Below, piece by piece: positions 41,819 through 51,858 of a stretch of DNA of 64,000 bases. The number at the start of each line of letters is the position of its first letter. The stretch's first letter is position 1. This stretch comes from Clostridiales bacterium (GTDB lineage: Bacteria; Bacillota; Clostridia; Christensenellales; CAG-138), in contig SFIR01000002.1 in the NCBI GenBank assembly GCA_004556165.1, positions 1 to 64,000 on the forward strand, written 5' to 3'. A program made the position numbers and the translations under genes. The notes beneath the pieces were generated by a model, which was not told the origin of the DNA, searched no databases, and worked only from the letters and a program-made list of their open reading frames with translations.

Positions 41819-42343
41819 GTGGAACTGAATGTTGCTGCAGAGTTAAAGCTTGCGGGGAGACCTTCAAGCAGGCATTTTGAGGAGAATATGCAGCCGATTG
41901 ATTTCGGCGGACATAAGCTCGTATTCACTATGCCGGTGTCAGTCGACCTGACCTATGTTTTTGATGGGGAAGGATTCAACGTGGCAGGCGTGCTCAGCTC
42001 AAGGCTCATGATGAACTGCACAAAGTGTAATGAGGAATTCGAACAGGATTTCAGTGTTGATTTTTCGGAAAGGTTCATTAAGACCTCTGAAAATGAAGCG
42101 GAAGAGCTTGAATGCTATCCCTTCAATGGTGAAACATTGGATCTGAATAAGATGGTGTTTGATCTTATCATCCTCAATGCTCCGTTATACGGCTTATGCA
42201 AGCCGGACTGCAAGGGGCTTTGCCCCGTTTGCGGCTGTAATTTGAATACAATGCAGTGTTCGTGTTCAAAATCGGTGAAGAATGCCAACTTCTCCTCCTT
42301 GGAAGAACTCGCGCAACTGCTCAATGATGAAGAGGAGGTGTAG
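41819..42343 (+). CDS. yceD: YceD/DUF177 family protein
   Basis: A 174-residue conserved protein of the YceD family linked to 23S rRNA accumulation in bacteria and plants. Blocks: MMNCTKCNEEFEQDFSVDFSERF and CKPDCKGLCPVCGCNLN, with two Cys pairs that could bind metal. The start is GTG 41819 with AGGAG 6 bases upstream. It precedes rpmF by 3 bases, the common arrangement. Confidence 0.9.
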   Translation: MELNVAAELKLAGRPSSRHFEENMQPIDFGGHKLVFTMPVSVDLTYVFDGEGFNVAGVLSSRLMMNCTKCNEEFEQDFSVDFSERFIKTSENEAEELECYPFNGETLDLNKMVFDLIILNAPLYGLCKPDCKGLCPVCGCNLNTMQCSCSKSVKNANFSSLEELAQLLNDEEEV

Positions 42344-42346
42344 AAA

Positions 42347-42538
42347 ATGGCAGTACCTAAGAGAAAAACATCGAAAGCAAGGCGTGACAAGCGTAGAGCT
42401 AACTGGAAGCTGACCGTCCCCGCTATCGTTGAATGCCCCCAGTGCCACGAGAAGAAGCTGGCTCACAGGGTTTGCAGGCATTGCGGTTACTATGATGGCG
42501 AGCAGGTCATCAAGATGGACGAAGAAGAGAACAAGTAA
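42347..42538 (+). CDS. rpmF: 50S ribosomal protein L32
   Basis: A 63-residue L32: [20 protein letters not shown], then a Zn-ribbon [20 protein letters not shown] with four cysteines (C+ form). GAGGAGGTG precedes the ATG. Followed by a terminator. Confidence 0.97.
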   Translation: MAVPKRKTSKARRDKRRANWKLTVPAIVECPQCHEKKLAHRVCRHCGYYDGEQVIKMDEEENK

Positions 42539-42565
42539 TCCGTCTGTCAGCAATTTGAGTTATTA

Positions 42566-42597
42566 TTAGGGTATGCCTTTTGTATACCCTAATTTGT
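42566..42597 (+). terminator. Terminator of yceD-rpmF
   Basis: TTAGGGTAT (42566-42574)/ATACCCTAA (42584-42592), followed by TTTG. Confidence 0.7.
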
Positions 42598-42628
42598 GTT
42601 ATCTAAAATGATTATGTGTAATCACTGA

Positions 42629-42661
42629 AATACTCCGCAGAATCTTCTTCTGCGGAGTATT
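42629..42661 (-). terminator. Strong hairpin after ftsY
   Basis: 14-bp perfect arms AATACTCCGCAGAA/TTCTGCGGAGTATT with a 5-base loop, 10 bases past the ftsY stop. The T tail on the minus strand is short. Confidence 0.7.
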
Positions 42662-42670
42662 CTCAAAATA

Positions 42671-43591
42671 TCACATCAACGCTTCTGCAAAAGCCTCGGC
42701 ATCAAATGGCTGGAGATCATCAATTCCTTCGCCGACCCCGACAAACCGCACGGGAAGTCCGAGCTCATCCTTGACTGCGACCGCAACGCCTCCCTTGGCG
42801 GTACCGTCGAGCTTAGTCAAAATTATACCGGTTAACCCTGCGCTTGCTCCGAAGACCTGAGCCTGAGCAATGGCATTCTGACCGGTGGTTGCATCGAGAA
42901 CGAGCAATACTTCCACAGGCACTCCGGGAAGATCGCGATCGATTATTCTGCGCATCTTTGAAAGCTCGTTCATAAGGTTGACCTTGTTATGAAGCCTTCC
43001 TGCGGTGTCACAGATAAGAACATTGCATTTCTTAGCCTTGAATGAAGCGATTGCATCATAAACTACCGCTGCCGGATCGGCACCTTCATTATGCTTCACG
43101 ATGGGTACACCTGCCCGTTCAGCCCAAATAGTCAGCTGTTCGGCAGCAGCTGCGCGGAAAGTGTCGGCAGCTGCAAGCATAACGGATTTGCCTTCGGACT
43201 TATACATTGCTGCAAGCTTGCCTATGGAAGTCGTCTTTCCGACGCCGTTGACACCAACGACCATTATCACAGCCTGATCGGTATCGGTCAGGAAATCAGT
43301 ATCGGGCTGCATTCTGTCCGCCAAAAGACGAACCAAAACACGCTTCGCCTCCGATCTGGTATGGATTTTGTTCTCTTTTAGCTCGTTACGCAATGAATCC
43401 AATACTTTCTGAGTCGTTGCCATACCCATATCCGAGATGATCATCGCTTCTTCGAGATCATCATAGAATTCAGAATTGATCTTCTCGTCAGTCTCAACAA
43501 ACAGACTTCCGAAAAGCGTATCACGGGTCTTTTTAAGGCCGTCCTTTAATTTTGAAAAAAGCCCTTTCTTCTTTTCAGGTGATTTATCCAT
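42671..43591 (-). CDS. ftsY: Signal recognition particle receptor FtsY
   Basis: A 306-residue SRP GTPase that docks ribosome-SRP complexes at the membrane. An N domain of about 90 residues is followed by the G domain: [16 protein letters not shown] (P-loop), [40 protein letters not shown] and [14 protein letters not shown]. The N-terminus is short and basic ([20 protein letters not shown]), with no long acidic A domain. It follows smc by 14 bases. Confidence 0.96.
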   Translation of the reverse strand: MDKSPEKKKGLFSKLKDGLKKTRDTLFGSLFVETDEKINSEFYDDLEEAMIISDMGMATTQKVLDSLRNELKENKIHTRSEAKRVLVRLLADRMQPDTDFLTDTDQAVIMVVGVNGVGKTTSIGKLAAMYKSEGKSVMLAAADTFRAAAAEQLTIWAERAGVPIVKHNEGADPAAVVYDAIASFKAKKCNVLICDTAGRLHNKVNLMNELSKMRRIIDRDLPGVPVEVLLVLDATTGQNAIAQAQVFGASAGLTGIILTKLDGTAKGGVAVAVKDELGLPVRFVGVGEGIDDLQPFDAEAFAEALM

Positions 43592-43605
43592 TGATTGTCT
43601 CCTTA

Positions 43606-46600
43606 TTACTTTGTAAATTTAGCAGATACGAGCGAGGAAACGCCTCTTTCCTCCATTGATACGCCGTAAAGCGTATTGCATACCGCCATTGCACCTTTTC
43701 TGTGCGTGATTATTATGAACTGCGTTCCCGTAGAGTATTTCTTGAGGTATTCGGCAAAATTATCAACGTTTGCTTCATCGAGCGAAGTGTCTATCTCGTC
43801 AAGAATACAGAATGCCGCAGGCTTCAGCTTGAGAATGGCAAACAGCAGAGCTATTGCGGTCAATGCCTGCTCGCCGCCGGAAAGCAGGGAAAGAAGCTGT
43901 AATTTCTTTCCCGGAGGCTGCGCAATGATGTCAATATTGCAGTTAAGCACATCGTTGGTATCGGAAAGCACAAGCTCGGCTCGACCGCCGCCGAACAGTT
44001 CAAGGAAGGTGGAACTGAAATTTTTTTGTATCAATGCAAACTGTTCCTTAAACTCCTTTTCCATCGTTGCAGTGAGCTTCGAAATGAGCTCATTCAGATC
44101 AGCCTCCGCCTGTTTCAGGTCACTGCACTGCGCCGATAGCTCATTATAGCGAGTGCTAACATCGCGATAGTCTTCAATAGCGGCGGTATTGACCGTTCCG
44201 AGAGCTTTAATACTCTTTTTCAGTTCATCCGCACGAATATGTGACGGAGTGATCTGAATATCGTGACGGAAGGGGAGTGCATTTTCGTATGTGAGCTCAT
44301 ATTCGCTCCAGAGACGGTCGGTGGCTGCCTGCATATCGATCTGGGCGCGGTTCAGGTTAAGCTCGAAACGATGCTTGCGGTCGCGCATTTCAACGAGCTG
44401 CTGAGTAATATGCTCACGCGATGCTCTCTTTTCATCAAGAGCCTTGAGCCGCTCCGCACGTTCGCTTTCAAGATGCTTCAGCTCTTCGTTCAGCTTTTCA
44501 AATCTATCCCTATCCGAATTCAATTCATAAACGAGAGAATTCCTTTCGGCTTCAATCTCGGAAATTGCTGAAAATGCACTGCTGCAAGCTCTTTCACATG
44601 ACTGCACGGAAGAATTAAGCTCGGAAATCTCCTTTTCAAGACGCTTTGCCTCAGCTTCCGATGCACTGAGCTCTTTATCGGATGCCGTCAGCCGGACACG
44701 GACATCGGTAAGAGCATTATTTGCTTTTTGCAGCTCGCCTCGAAGCAGCGAGATCTCCTGCTGCACGGAACGAATATCATCATTTGTAACGGCATTGCCG
44801 TCGGAAAGACCCGTTGCATCGGCAAGTGCCTTTTCGCGTTCCGCCTCAATATCGGCTAACGAATCACGAATCTTTTCGGCTTCATCATCAAGCTTTGCGA
44901 TTAGATCTATGTTCTTCTGAACATATTTATTGACGATATCCGCTTTTTCTTTGAATGACGCGACTTGCACTTCCAGCGCTCTGAGGGAATCGACCGCCTG
45001 CGAAACATCTGTATTCGCTTTTTCAAGCTCGTCATTAAGTCCGAAAATCTTAGCAGAAATATCGGTGATACTGCTTTCGGTTTGCTTTATCGTGCGGTTC
45101 AGCTCTTCGATCTCGCGCTCACGCCCGAGAAGACTGAATTCACGCTTCTGTATGCTTCCGCCGGTCATACTGCCGCCGGGATTCAGAATATCGCCCTTAA
45201 GAGTGGCAATACGGAAAGACGAGTGAGCGCGCTTATTGATTGCAATACCGACATCAATATCACGAACTATGACGACACGGCCCAGCAGGTTTTCAATAAC
45301 GCTGCGGTAGGCAGGGGAGTAACTGATGAGATCCGATGCAACCCCATAGCAGCCGTCCATGTTGATAAACGAACGCTCCTCGCTCGTAAGCAAACGTGGC
45401 TTCATTGCGTTTACGGGAAGAAGGGTAGCTCTGCCGTAATCGTTTTTTCTGAGATATTCGATTATGAATTTCGCATCCTGCTCATTTGGGACAACAATAT
45501 TTTGAAGAGCAGTGCCGAGTGCCATTTCAACAGCATCCACATATTCCGGCGGAACGGAAATGAGCTCCGCTACGACTCCGTGTATGCAGGATTTGAGCCG
45601 TGTATTGCGCTCGGCATCGTTAAGCAGCCTGCGGACGCTTGAATAATACCCCTCATGAGCTCGCTTCATTTCGGTCAGTACTTTGATGCGCGAGCGCATG
45701 GAGTTGACGGAATCTTCGCTCTCTCTTTGCTTACGGGATAAAGAGAAAATCTGCTCGTTTACGGCGTTCACTCTGTCAGTGGCTTTAGTCAGTGCATCGT
45801 TGCAAAGCACTTTCTCTGATGCGACGGAATCAAGGGCAACATTTGCTTCATTCAGCTCAGTACTCAGCTTTTGACCCTCCGATTCATATTCGCTTCGCTC
45901 CGAAATGATTGCGGAAAGCCTGTCCGACAGCGAAGACCGCATGGCATCGAATCGGGAAATCCTGCTTTTGGTATCCGCAATGCGGTTCATCGCGTCCATC
46001 ATGGCCTGCTTGCGGTTCTCAAGCAAGGCCTCTTTTTCGGTTATCTTATCTTCGATTTCGCGCAGCTTGGCTTCCGCAGCGGAGAACTCCTTATTCAGCA
46101 GCGCATAATTCCTGTTTTCTTTTTCGCATGCATCTTTACAGCATCGAAGCATTTCTTCGGCAGCATTGATCTTAGCTCGGTATTCTTCGGATTGTGCATT
46201 CAGCCGCTGTATCTCGGCTTCAAGCGCACGTTTTTTCTCAAGCAGCAGATTCTCGCGTCCGGCAGCCGATTCAACATCTGAGGACATGGATACAAGTTTT
46301 TGCGAAACCTCACTTATTGTGACGGAAAGCCCGCGTTCGCGTTCCTCTTCCTCATTGCAAGCCGCAGCGATCAACGATTCTTCGATGACAGTATTATCTA
46401 TAGCAGACGCTAATGCATCGGCGGACTCGGTCAGCTGTGCAGCTTTTTCCGCCGCTCGGTCGTACTGATACAGAAGCAGGTTGATCTCAAGATCACGCAG
46501 CTCCTCACGGTATTTGAAATATTCGGTTGCTTTTTCGCTGTCCAGCCTAAGCGGTTCAAGCCGTGATTCAAGCTCGAAAATTATATCGTCAAGGCGAATT

Positions 46601-47163
46601 AGATTTTTCTTTGTGTTATCGAGCTTGCGCTCGGCTTCTTCCTTGCGCGCACGGTATTTCATGACTCCGGCGGCTTCCTCGAATACGTCCCTTCTGTCAC
46701 CGGATCTATCGGAAAGAATCTCACCGACACGTCCCTGACCTATTATGGAATAACCGTCCTTGCCGATTCCCGTATCGCGGAAAAGCTCATGTATGTCCTT
46801 CAATCGGCAGGGAGTTTTGTTGATGAAGTATTCGCTTTCGCCGGAACGATAGGCATGACGGGAAACAACGACTTCGGAGAAGGGGGAAGCAAGGGTACCG
46901 TCGGAATTATCAAAATACATCGAGACCTGACAATATGACATAGCCTTACGCTTTTCGGTACCGCCGAAGATGAAGTCCTCAACCTTTTTGCCTCGGAGCG
47001 CTCTCGCGCTCTGCTCACCGAGAACGAAACGAAATGCATCTGCAATATTGCTTTTACCGCAGCCGTTAGGCCCGAGAATACCGGTAATACCGGGCTCAAA
47101 TATGAGCTCGGTACGTTTGGCAAATGATTTAAATCCGTTTATTTCAAGCTTAGTTAACTGCAT
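43606..47163 (-). CDS. smc: Chromosome segregation protein SMC
   Basis: An 1185-residue SMC: N-terminal P-loop GILGPNGCGKSN (residues 28-39), QSARALRGKKVEDFIFGG, long coil, hinge about 515-650 (LKSCIHGVVAEL, ALGTALQNIVVPNE, LKGDILNPGGSMTGGS), second coil, C-terminal signature LLSGGEQALTAIALL and Walker B FCILDEIDTSLDEANVDNF. Length is typical. It compacts and orients chromosomes with ScpA/ScpB, which are not here. The ATG is 8 bases after the rnc stop. Confidence 0.97.
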   Translation of the reverse strand: MQLTKLEINGFKSFAKRTELIFEPGITGILGPNGCGKSNIADAFRFVLGEQSARALRGKKVEDFIFGGTEKRKAMSYCQVSMYFDNSDGTLASPFSEVVVSRHAYRSGESEYFINKTPCRLKDIHELFRDTGIGKDGYSIIGQGRVGEILSDRSGDRRDVFEEAAGVMKYRARKEEAERKLDNTKKNLIRLDDIIFELESRLEPLRLDSEKATEYFKYREELRDLEINLLLYQYDRAAEKAAQLTESADALASAIDNTVIEESLIAAACNEEEERERGLSVTISEVSQKLVSMSSDVESAAGRENLLLEKKRALEAEIQRLNAQSEEYRAKINAAEEMLRCCKDACEKENRNYALLNKEFSAAEAKLREIEDKITEKEALLENRKQAMMDAMNRIADTKSRISRFDAMRSSLSDRLSAIISERSEYESEGQKLSTELNEANVALDSVASEKVLCNDALTKATDRVNAVNEQIFSLSRKQRESEDSVNSMRSRIKVLTEMKRAHEGYYSSVRRLLNDAERNTRLKSCIHGVVAELISVPPEYVDAVEMALGTALQNIVVPNEQDAKFIIEYLRKNDYGRATLLPVNAMKPRLLTSEERSFINMDGCYGVASDLISYSPAYRSVIENLLGRVVIVRDIDVGIAINKRAHSSFRIATLKGDILNPGGSMTGGSIQKREFSLLGREREIEELNRTIKQTESSITDISAKIFGLNDELEKANTDVSQAVDSLRALEVQVASFKEKADIVNKYVQKNIDLIAKLDDEAEKIRDSLADIEAEREKALADATGLSDGNAVTNDDIRSVQQEISLLRGELQKANNALTDVRVRLTASDKELSASEAEAKRLEKEISELNSSVQSCERACSSAFSAISEIEAERNSLVYELNSDRDRFEKLNEELKHLESERAERLKALDEKRASREHITQQLVEMRDRKHRFELNLNRAQIDMQAATDRLWSEYELTYENALPFRHDIQITPSHIRADELKKSIKALGTVNTAAIEDYRDVSTRYNELSAQCSDLKQAEADLNELISKLTATMEKEFKEQFALIQKNFSSTFLELFGGGRAELVLSDTNDVLNCNIDIIAQPPGKKLQLLSLLSGGEQALTAIALLFAILKLKPAAFCILDEIDTSLDEANVDNFAEYLKKYSTGTQFIIITHRKGAMAVCNTLYGVSMEERGVSSLVSAKFTK

Positions 47164-47171
47164 TTATAACC

Positions 47172-47882
47172 TTATGTGGGTTGGCTGAGCAGCTCAAGAG
47201 TTGCTTTTGCTGCGTTCTGACCTGCTTCCTGCTTTGTTCTGCCGTCGCCGAAACCATAGACGGTATCGCCTATGCTGACCTGCATGGTGAATACACGCAT
47301 ATGGTCGGGACCGGAAATACCAATAACGGTATATGCAAGCTCGCCGAGATGATTTCTCTGCACGTATTCCTGCAGCAAGGTCTTATAGTCCTTGACACTT
47401 ACGCTCTTGATAGCATCTTCGATGCTTGTCTTTACGAAGCTCAGGATGAATCTTTTAGCAGGCGCAAAGCCTCCGTCGAGATATATGGCTCCGATAACCG
47501 CTTCAAGCGCATCAGAGAGGATGGACGGCTTATCGCGTCCGCCGGTATTCTCCTCACCATGGCTCAAAAGCAAATAATCACCGAGATTCAGCTGTTCTGC
47601 GACCTGATAAAGAGCGGGCTCATATACTGCCCTTGATCTCGTGCGGGTCATTAAGCCTTCATTCATCTTGGGATAATTAAGATACAGGTATTCGCTTACG
47701 CAAAGCTCAAGTACAGCATCACCCAGAAACTCCATGCGCTCATTATGCTTACGCGCTTTGTTCTCGCCATTTACATAGGAAGAATGGGTAAGCGCAGTGT
47801 TAAGAGTGTCAATATCAGTGAAGCTGTAGCTGAGCTTTGCGGAGAATTCATTAAGCTGTTCAATGCGTTCCTTCTGAAGCAT
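47172..47882 (-). CDS. rnc: Ribonuclease III
   Basis: A 236-residue double-strand RNase. The catalytic block is ERMEFLGDAVLELCVSEYL with acidic residues; second block is DALEAVIGAIYLDGG; the C-terminal dsRBD is about 155-236 (DYKTLLQEYVQR, GDGRTKQEAGQNAAKATLELL). ATG 47882 has GGAGG 6 bases upstream; the frame opens at 47915. In the plsX-acpP-rnc-smc-ftsY block. Confidence 0.95.
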   Translation of the reverse strand: MLQKERIEQLNEFSAKLSYSFTDIDTLNTALTHSSYVNGENKARKHNERMEFLGDAVLELCVSEYLYLNYPKMNEGLMTRTRSRAVYEPALYQVAEQLNLGDYLLLSHGEENTGGRDKPSILSDALEAVIGAIYLDGGFAPAKRFILSFVKTSIEDAIKSVSVKDYKTLLQEYVQRNHLGELAYTVIGISGPDHMRVFTMQVSIGDTVYGFGDGRTKQEAGQNAAKATLELLSQPT

Positions 47883-47958
47883 TATTTCCTCCGCAATCAT
47901 TACGAGATAAGCCATACCTCATCAATGCACTTTGACGAGGTATGGACAAAAAAACTAT

Positions 47959-48183
47959 TTACTTTGCAGCTTCGATGTAGCTGATAATATCACCAATGGT
48001 CTTGATCTTGGGAAGATCTTCATCGGGTATCTCAATTCCGTAGTTTTCTTCGAGACCCATTACGAGTTCCACGATGTCAAGTGAATCGGCTTTCAGGTCC
48101 TCAATAAGCCTTGAATCGATCTTGATACTGTCAACAGGAATGTTGAGCTGAGCAGCAATGCTCTCGCGAATTTCATTAAGCAT
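47959..48183 (-). CDS. acpP: Acyl carrier protein
   Basis: A 74-residue carrier. The phosphopantetheine Ser lies in LKADSLDIVELVMGLEE; acidic helices and EIPDEDLPKIKTIGDIISYIE match AcpP. GAAAGGAGAAAGAATT precedes the ATG. It lies between plsX and rnc. Confidence 0.96.
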   Translation of the reverse strand: MLNEIRESIAAQLNIPVDSIKIDSRLIEDLKADSLDIVELVMGLEENYGIEIPDEDLPKIKTIGDIISYIEAAK

Positions 48184-48270
48184 AATTCTTTCTCCTTTAA
48201 AGTTTTGCTGATAGTCATTTTACTCTAAAACGAGCACGAAGTCAAACCTCAATTCGTTTCTTACGTCCGA

Positions 48271-49293
48271 TTATTGCTCGTTTTCCGTCTTATTGTGCAC
48301 ATAACGCTCTATCTCGCCGGTAATGTTGCCGAGAACAAGCTTTCTTGCCTGATTGATTGCGGATGCAATGGCCGTAGAATCGCTGCTGCCATGTGCCTTG
48401 ATAATTCCTCCGTTGATGCCGAGCAGAGGTGCTCCGCCGTGTTCTTTATAGTCCATTCTGCTCTTCAGCGTCTTAAAAGCAGACTTGCTCATTGCTGCGC
48501 CGAGCTTGGATATTGTCGAACTCATAAGCTCGGATTTGAGCATCTTAAGAAGCGCCGATACAGTGCCTTCCATTGATTTCAGTATGGCATTGCCGACAAA
48601 ACCATCACAAACCACAACATCATAGTCGCCGGTCATGACATCTCGGAACTCACAATTCCCGACAAAATTCAGCCCCTTCTCGTCTTTGAGAAGGGCATAT
48701 GCCGCTTTGGTGAGCTCATTTCCCTTGCCTTCTTCGGTTCCGTTGCTGACGATAGCAACGCGAGGGGATTCAATGCCAAGCACTGCTTTAAAGTATGCGG
48801 TTCCCATGTGAGCAAACTGGACAAGGTATTCGGGCTTACAATCGGCATTGGCGCCGCAGTCGATCAGCATGACAGGATCCTTGAGTGTGGGAATGAGCGG
48901 AGCAAGCGCAGGGCGAAGAACTCCGGGAATTCTTTTAACGAGCAGCGTAGCGCCTGCAAGCACGGCACCGGAGCTTCCTGCGGATATAAAGCAGTCGGCT
49001 TCATTGTCGGCTACAAGCCTGAGCGCTTTAACAAGGGAACTCTCTTTTTTGCGCTTAATGGCGACTGTGGGCTGATCTTCACATGTGATTATGTCGGGAG
49101 CGTGTACGATTTCGATGCGAGCTCGATGCTTTGTGTAATCAGAACCGTGTTTTTCAAGCTCACCTTTTATTGCGGCTTCATCACCGGTCAATATGACATC
49201 AAAATCGGAATAATGCTCCATTGCCAGTAATACACCTTCAATTATTGCTTCCGGAGCGTGGTCTCCGCCGAAAGCATCTATAGCAAATCTCAT
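48271..49293 (-). CDS. plsX: Phosphate acyltransferase PlsX
   Basis: A 340-residue enzyme converting acyl-ACP to acyl-phosphate at the start of phospholipid synthesis. Blocks: MRFAIDAFGGDHAPEAIIEG, SAGSSGAVLAGATL, IDCGANADCKPEYLVQFA, VSNGTEEGKGNELTK and CDGFVGNAILKSMEG. ATG 49293 has GGAGG 4-8 bases upstream; the frame opens at 49332. First gene of the block. Confidence 0.95.
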   Translation of the reverse strand: MRFAIDAFGGDHAPEAIIEGVLLAMEHYSDFDVILTGDEAAIKGELEKHGSDYTKHRARIEIVHAPDIITCEDQPTVAIKRKKESSLVKALRLVADNEADCFISAGSSGAVLAGATLLVKRIPGVLRPALAPLIPTLKDPVMLIDCGANADCKPEYLVQFAHMGTAYFKAVLGIESPRVAIVSNGTEEGKGNELTKAAYALLKDEKGLNFVGNCEFRDVMTGDYDVVVCDGFVGNAILKSMEGTVSALLKMLKSELMSSTISKLGAAMSKSAFKTLKSRMDYKEHGGAPLLGINGGIIKAHGSSDSTAIASAINQARKLVLGNITGEIERYVHNKTENEQ

Positions 49294-49376
49294 GCTTACC
49301 TCCGCTTTTACTGACAGCTGATTCCGCAGCATAAAAAGATCATGAGAAGAATAGCAGCTGAAATAGAGTATGCACT

Positions 49377-49405
49377 ATTATAAGTTATTCTGTTCGAAAT
49401 TTCAA
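49377..49405 (-). promoter_or_regulatory. Promoter of the plsX operon
   Basis: Minus strand TTGAAA (49400-49405), 17-base spacer, TATAAT (49377-49382). Confidence 0.75.
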
Positions 49406-49474
49406 CTTTTTTGTATAAAGCTGCCGCAGGGGCTCTTGCTGCTGCCGACAAGAGTTGTATATTTTTACTTTTCT

Positions 49475-49503
49475 GTTGCTGTTTCTTGATTTGTGTACTA
49501 TAA
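49475..49503 (+). promoter_or_regulatory. Promoter of glyA
   Basis: TTGCTG (49475-49480), 17-base spacer, TATAAT (49498-49503), 40 bases before the ATG. Confidence 0.6.
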
Positions 49504-49542
49504 TGCAAATTATGGAATTACTATAACCTTATGGAGGTAATT

Positions 49543-50787
49543 ATGATTCAGTTTGATGTAATTCGTGCTCATGACCCCGAACTTTGCGGCTATATGGAAG
49601 AGGAGCTTGCCCGCCAGCGCAGCCACCTCGAGCTTATTGCTTCGGAGAACTTTGTGAGTGAGACTGTTATGGCAGCTATGGGCAGCCACCTTACAAACAA
49701 GTATGCAGAAGGTTATCCCGGAAAGCGCTACTACGGCGGATGCGAATGCGTTGATAAGGTTGAGAACCTCGCTCGTGAACGCGTTAAGAAGCTCTTCGGT
49801 GCAGAGCATGCAAATGTTCAGCCTCATTCCGGCGCACAGGCAAACCTGTCCGTATACTTTGCGTTGCTCAACCCCGGTGATACAATTCTCGGCATGAACC
49901 TCAGCCACGGCGGTCATCTTACCCACGGCAGCCCCGTCAATATGAGCGGTAAGTATTTCAATGTCGTTCCTTACGGCGTAAGCGAGAAGGATGAGCAGAT
50001 AGATTATGATGAGTTCCGCCGCATTGCAAATGAATGCAAGCCTAAGCTCATCGTTGCCGGTGCAAGCGCATATCCCAGAGCTATTCGCTTCGATATCATC
50101 GCTGATATCGCACATGAAGTCGGCGCTATCTTCATGGTAGATATGGCTCATATCGCCGGCCTTGTTGCAGCCGGTCTTCATATGAACCCCGTAGAATACG
50201 CAGATGTCGTAACCAGCACCACTCATAAGACCCTTCGCGGCCCCCGCGGCGGCCTCATCCTCTGCAAGGAAGAATATGCCAAGGCTATCGACAAGGGTAT
50301 TTTCCCGGGTACTCAGGGCGGTCCTCTCATGCATACCATCGCTGCAAAGGCAGCATGCTTCAATGAAGCGCTTCAGCCCGAGTTCAAAGAGTATCAGACC
50401 CAGGTCGTCAAGAATGCTAAGGTTCTTGCTGCTGAGCTGCAGAATGCAGGCCTTAGGATCGTCTCCGGCGGCACCGACAATCACCTTATGCTCGTGGACC
50501 TGACCGCAAGCGGCAGGACGGGCAAGGAGGTTGAGGCTCTGCTTGATCAGGCCAATATTACCGTTAATAAGAATACCATTCCTTTTGAGACTCGCAGCCC
50601 CTTCGTCACCAGCGGCATCCGCATCGGTACTCCAGCACTGACCACTCGCGGCTTCAAAGAGGACGACATGAAGGTAATTGCAGGTCTTATCGCAAAGATC
50701 GTCTTCAACGGCGAAGATGCGGTCGAAGAGGTCAAGGCAGAGGTTGCTAAGCTCACCGCAAAGTATCCCCTTTATCCCGAAGACTGA
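49543..50787 (+). CDS. glyA: Serine hydroxymethyltransferase
   Basis: A 414-residue PLP enzyme interconverting serine and glycine with THF. Blocks: [59 protein letters not shown], the PLP-Lys segment [15 protein letters not shown] and [13 protein letters not shown] 49543 has GGAGGT 4 bases upstream; the frame opens at 49531. Codon bias is strong, consistent with high expression. Confidence 0.97.
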   Translation: MIQFDVIRAHDPELCGYMEEELARQRSHLELIASENFVSETVMAAMGSHLTNKYAEGYPGKRYYGGCECVDKVENLARERVKKLFGAEHANVQPHSGAQANLSVYFALLNPGDTILGMNLSHGGHLTHGSPVNMSGKYFNVVPYGVSEKDEQIDYDEFRRIANECKPKLIVAGASAYPRAIRFDIIADIAHEVGAIFMVDMAHIAGLVAAGLHMNPVEYADVVTSTTHKTLRGPRGGLILCKEEYAKAIDKGIFPGTQGGPLMHTIAAKAACFNEALQPEFKEYQTQVVKNAKVLAAELQNAGLRIVSGGTDNHLMLVDLTASGRTGKEVEALLDQANITVNKNTIPFETRSPFVTSGIRIGTPALTTRGFKEDDMKVIAGLIAKIVFNGEDAVEEVKAEVAKLTAKYPLYPED

Positions 50788-50806
50788 TCGAATTCTATCC
50801 ATACCG

Positions 50807-50835
50807 AAAGGCACGGCTGATGTCGTGCCTTTTTT
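50807..50835 (+). terminator. Terminator of glyA
   Basis: AAAGGCACG (50807-50815)/CGTGCCTTT (50824-50832), continuing into a T run. Confidence 0.85.
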
Positions 50836-50881
50836 GTATTCTCGAGATGGAATGTGATGGAATCACGGATATGCTTCTTAA

Positions 50882-51730
50882 TCAGTTTGCAGGCTTTTGT
50901 ACGCCGTTCACATCAATAATCGTTGTGCCATCGAGCAAAAGCTCTCCTATGGTTACAAATTCATATCCCTGCCCGAGGGCAGTTTCAATTAAAGTCGGAA
51001 GGTACTGCTCAATCTTGAATCCGTTATTATGCGAGAGAATGATCGAGCCGGGTTTGAGCTTGGGCAGTACAGAATTCAGGATAGTTTCTGCACTTCTCTC
51101 TTCACGCCAGTCAACCGTGTCGATATCCCACTGAATGACCTCATAGCCTGCATTACGAACTGTTGTGATAACATTATCGTTGTATTCACCGTAAGGTGCT
51201 CGGAACAGGGTGGAGCGCTTTCCGATTATCGACTCAAGAATGTCATCATATTTCTTGAGTTCGTCAAGTATCTGCTGAGAAGACAGCTTATTCATATGCG
51301 GATGAGTCGCCGTATGGTTACCTATCTGATGGCCTTCTGCGTCGATCCTTTTTACAATATCGGGGTACTTTTCTGCCCAGAAGCCGCAAAGGAAGAAGGT
51401 TGCTTTGATATTGTATTTGTTAAGCGTTTCCAAAATAAATTCCGTCTTATCATCTGCCCATGCCGCGTCGATGGTCAGAGCGATTTTTTTATCCTCCCTT
51501 GAAACGCTGTACACCGGCAGCTCCTTTTGAAGCCCGGCAAATACCGCAAGCTCATAGCTTTCAACTTCGTTTCCGATCTGTGCATTGGGATCGGGGGAAG
51601 GATCGGTACCGACATTAGGTTCAGTGCTTCTATCGCTGCATACAATCGCGAGAACGACCGCAAGAATTATTACTGCAAGTATAAGACCTGCGGCGATCAA
51701 ATTCTTTTTTGTTAAGACAAACACCTTCAT
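50882..51730 (-). CDS. Polysaccharide deacetylase, PdaB-like
   Basis: A 282-residue membrane-anchored or secreted NodB-homology protein. The anchor is about residues 10-30. The NodB domain (about 80-265) has IALTIDAAWADD, HQIGNHTATHPHM (metal HxxxxH), LFRAPYGEYND, IQWDIDTVDW and PGSIILSHNNG. TIDAAW instead of TFDDG is the variant seen in PdaB/YlxY-type sporulation deacetylases. It sits beside the germinant receptor operon, which agrees with a spore role. Activity on muramic acid is inferred. Confidence 0.82.
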   Translation of the reverse strand: MKVFVLTKKNLIAAGLILAVIILAVVLAIVCSDRSTEPNVGTDPSPDPNAQIGNEVESYELAVFAGLQKELPVYSVSREDKKIALTIDAAWADDKTEFILETLNKYNIKATFFLCGFWAEKYPDIVKRIDAEGHQIGNHTATHPHMNKLSSQQILDELKKYDDILESIIGKRSTLFRAPYGEYNDNVITTVRNAGYEVIQWDIDTVDWREERSAETILNSVLPKLKPGSIILSHNNGFKIEQYLPTLIETALGQGYEFVTIGELLLDGTTIIDVNGVQKPAN

Positions 51731-51858
51731 ATAATCGTTTCCTCTCTATTTAATTCGATAAAGCATATGTAAGCAGATTGTCCGAAAATGCATATTGCAT
51801 TAAATCAACTCACCGAGCCGATAATAAGTTCAGACTCTGATTTTGAAGGTGAAAAAAT

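Noticed and set aside
49510..50814. 434-codon frame antisense to glyA
   Set aside because: glyA motifs are complete on the plus strand. The antisense frame has no family motif and arises from strong codon bias.
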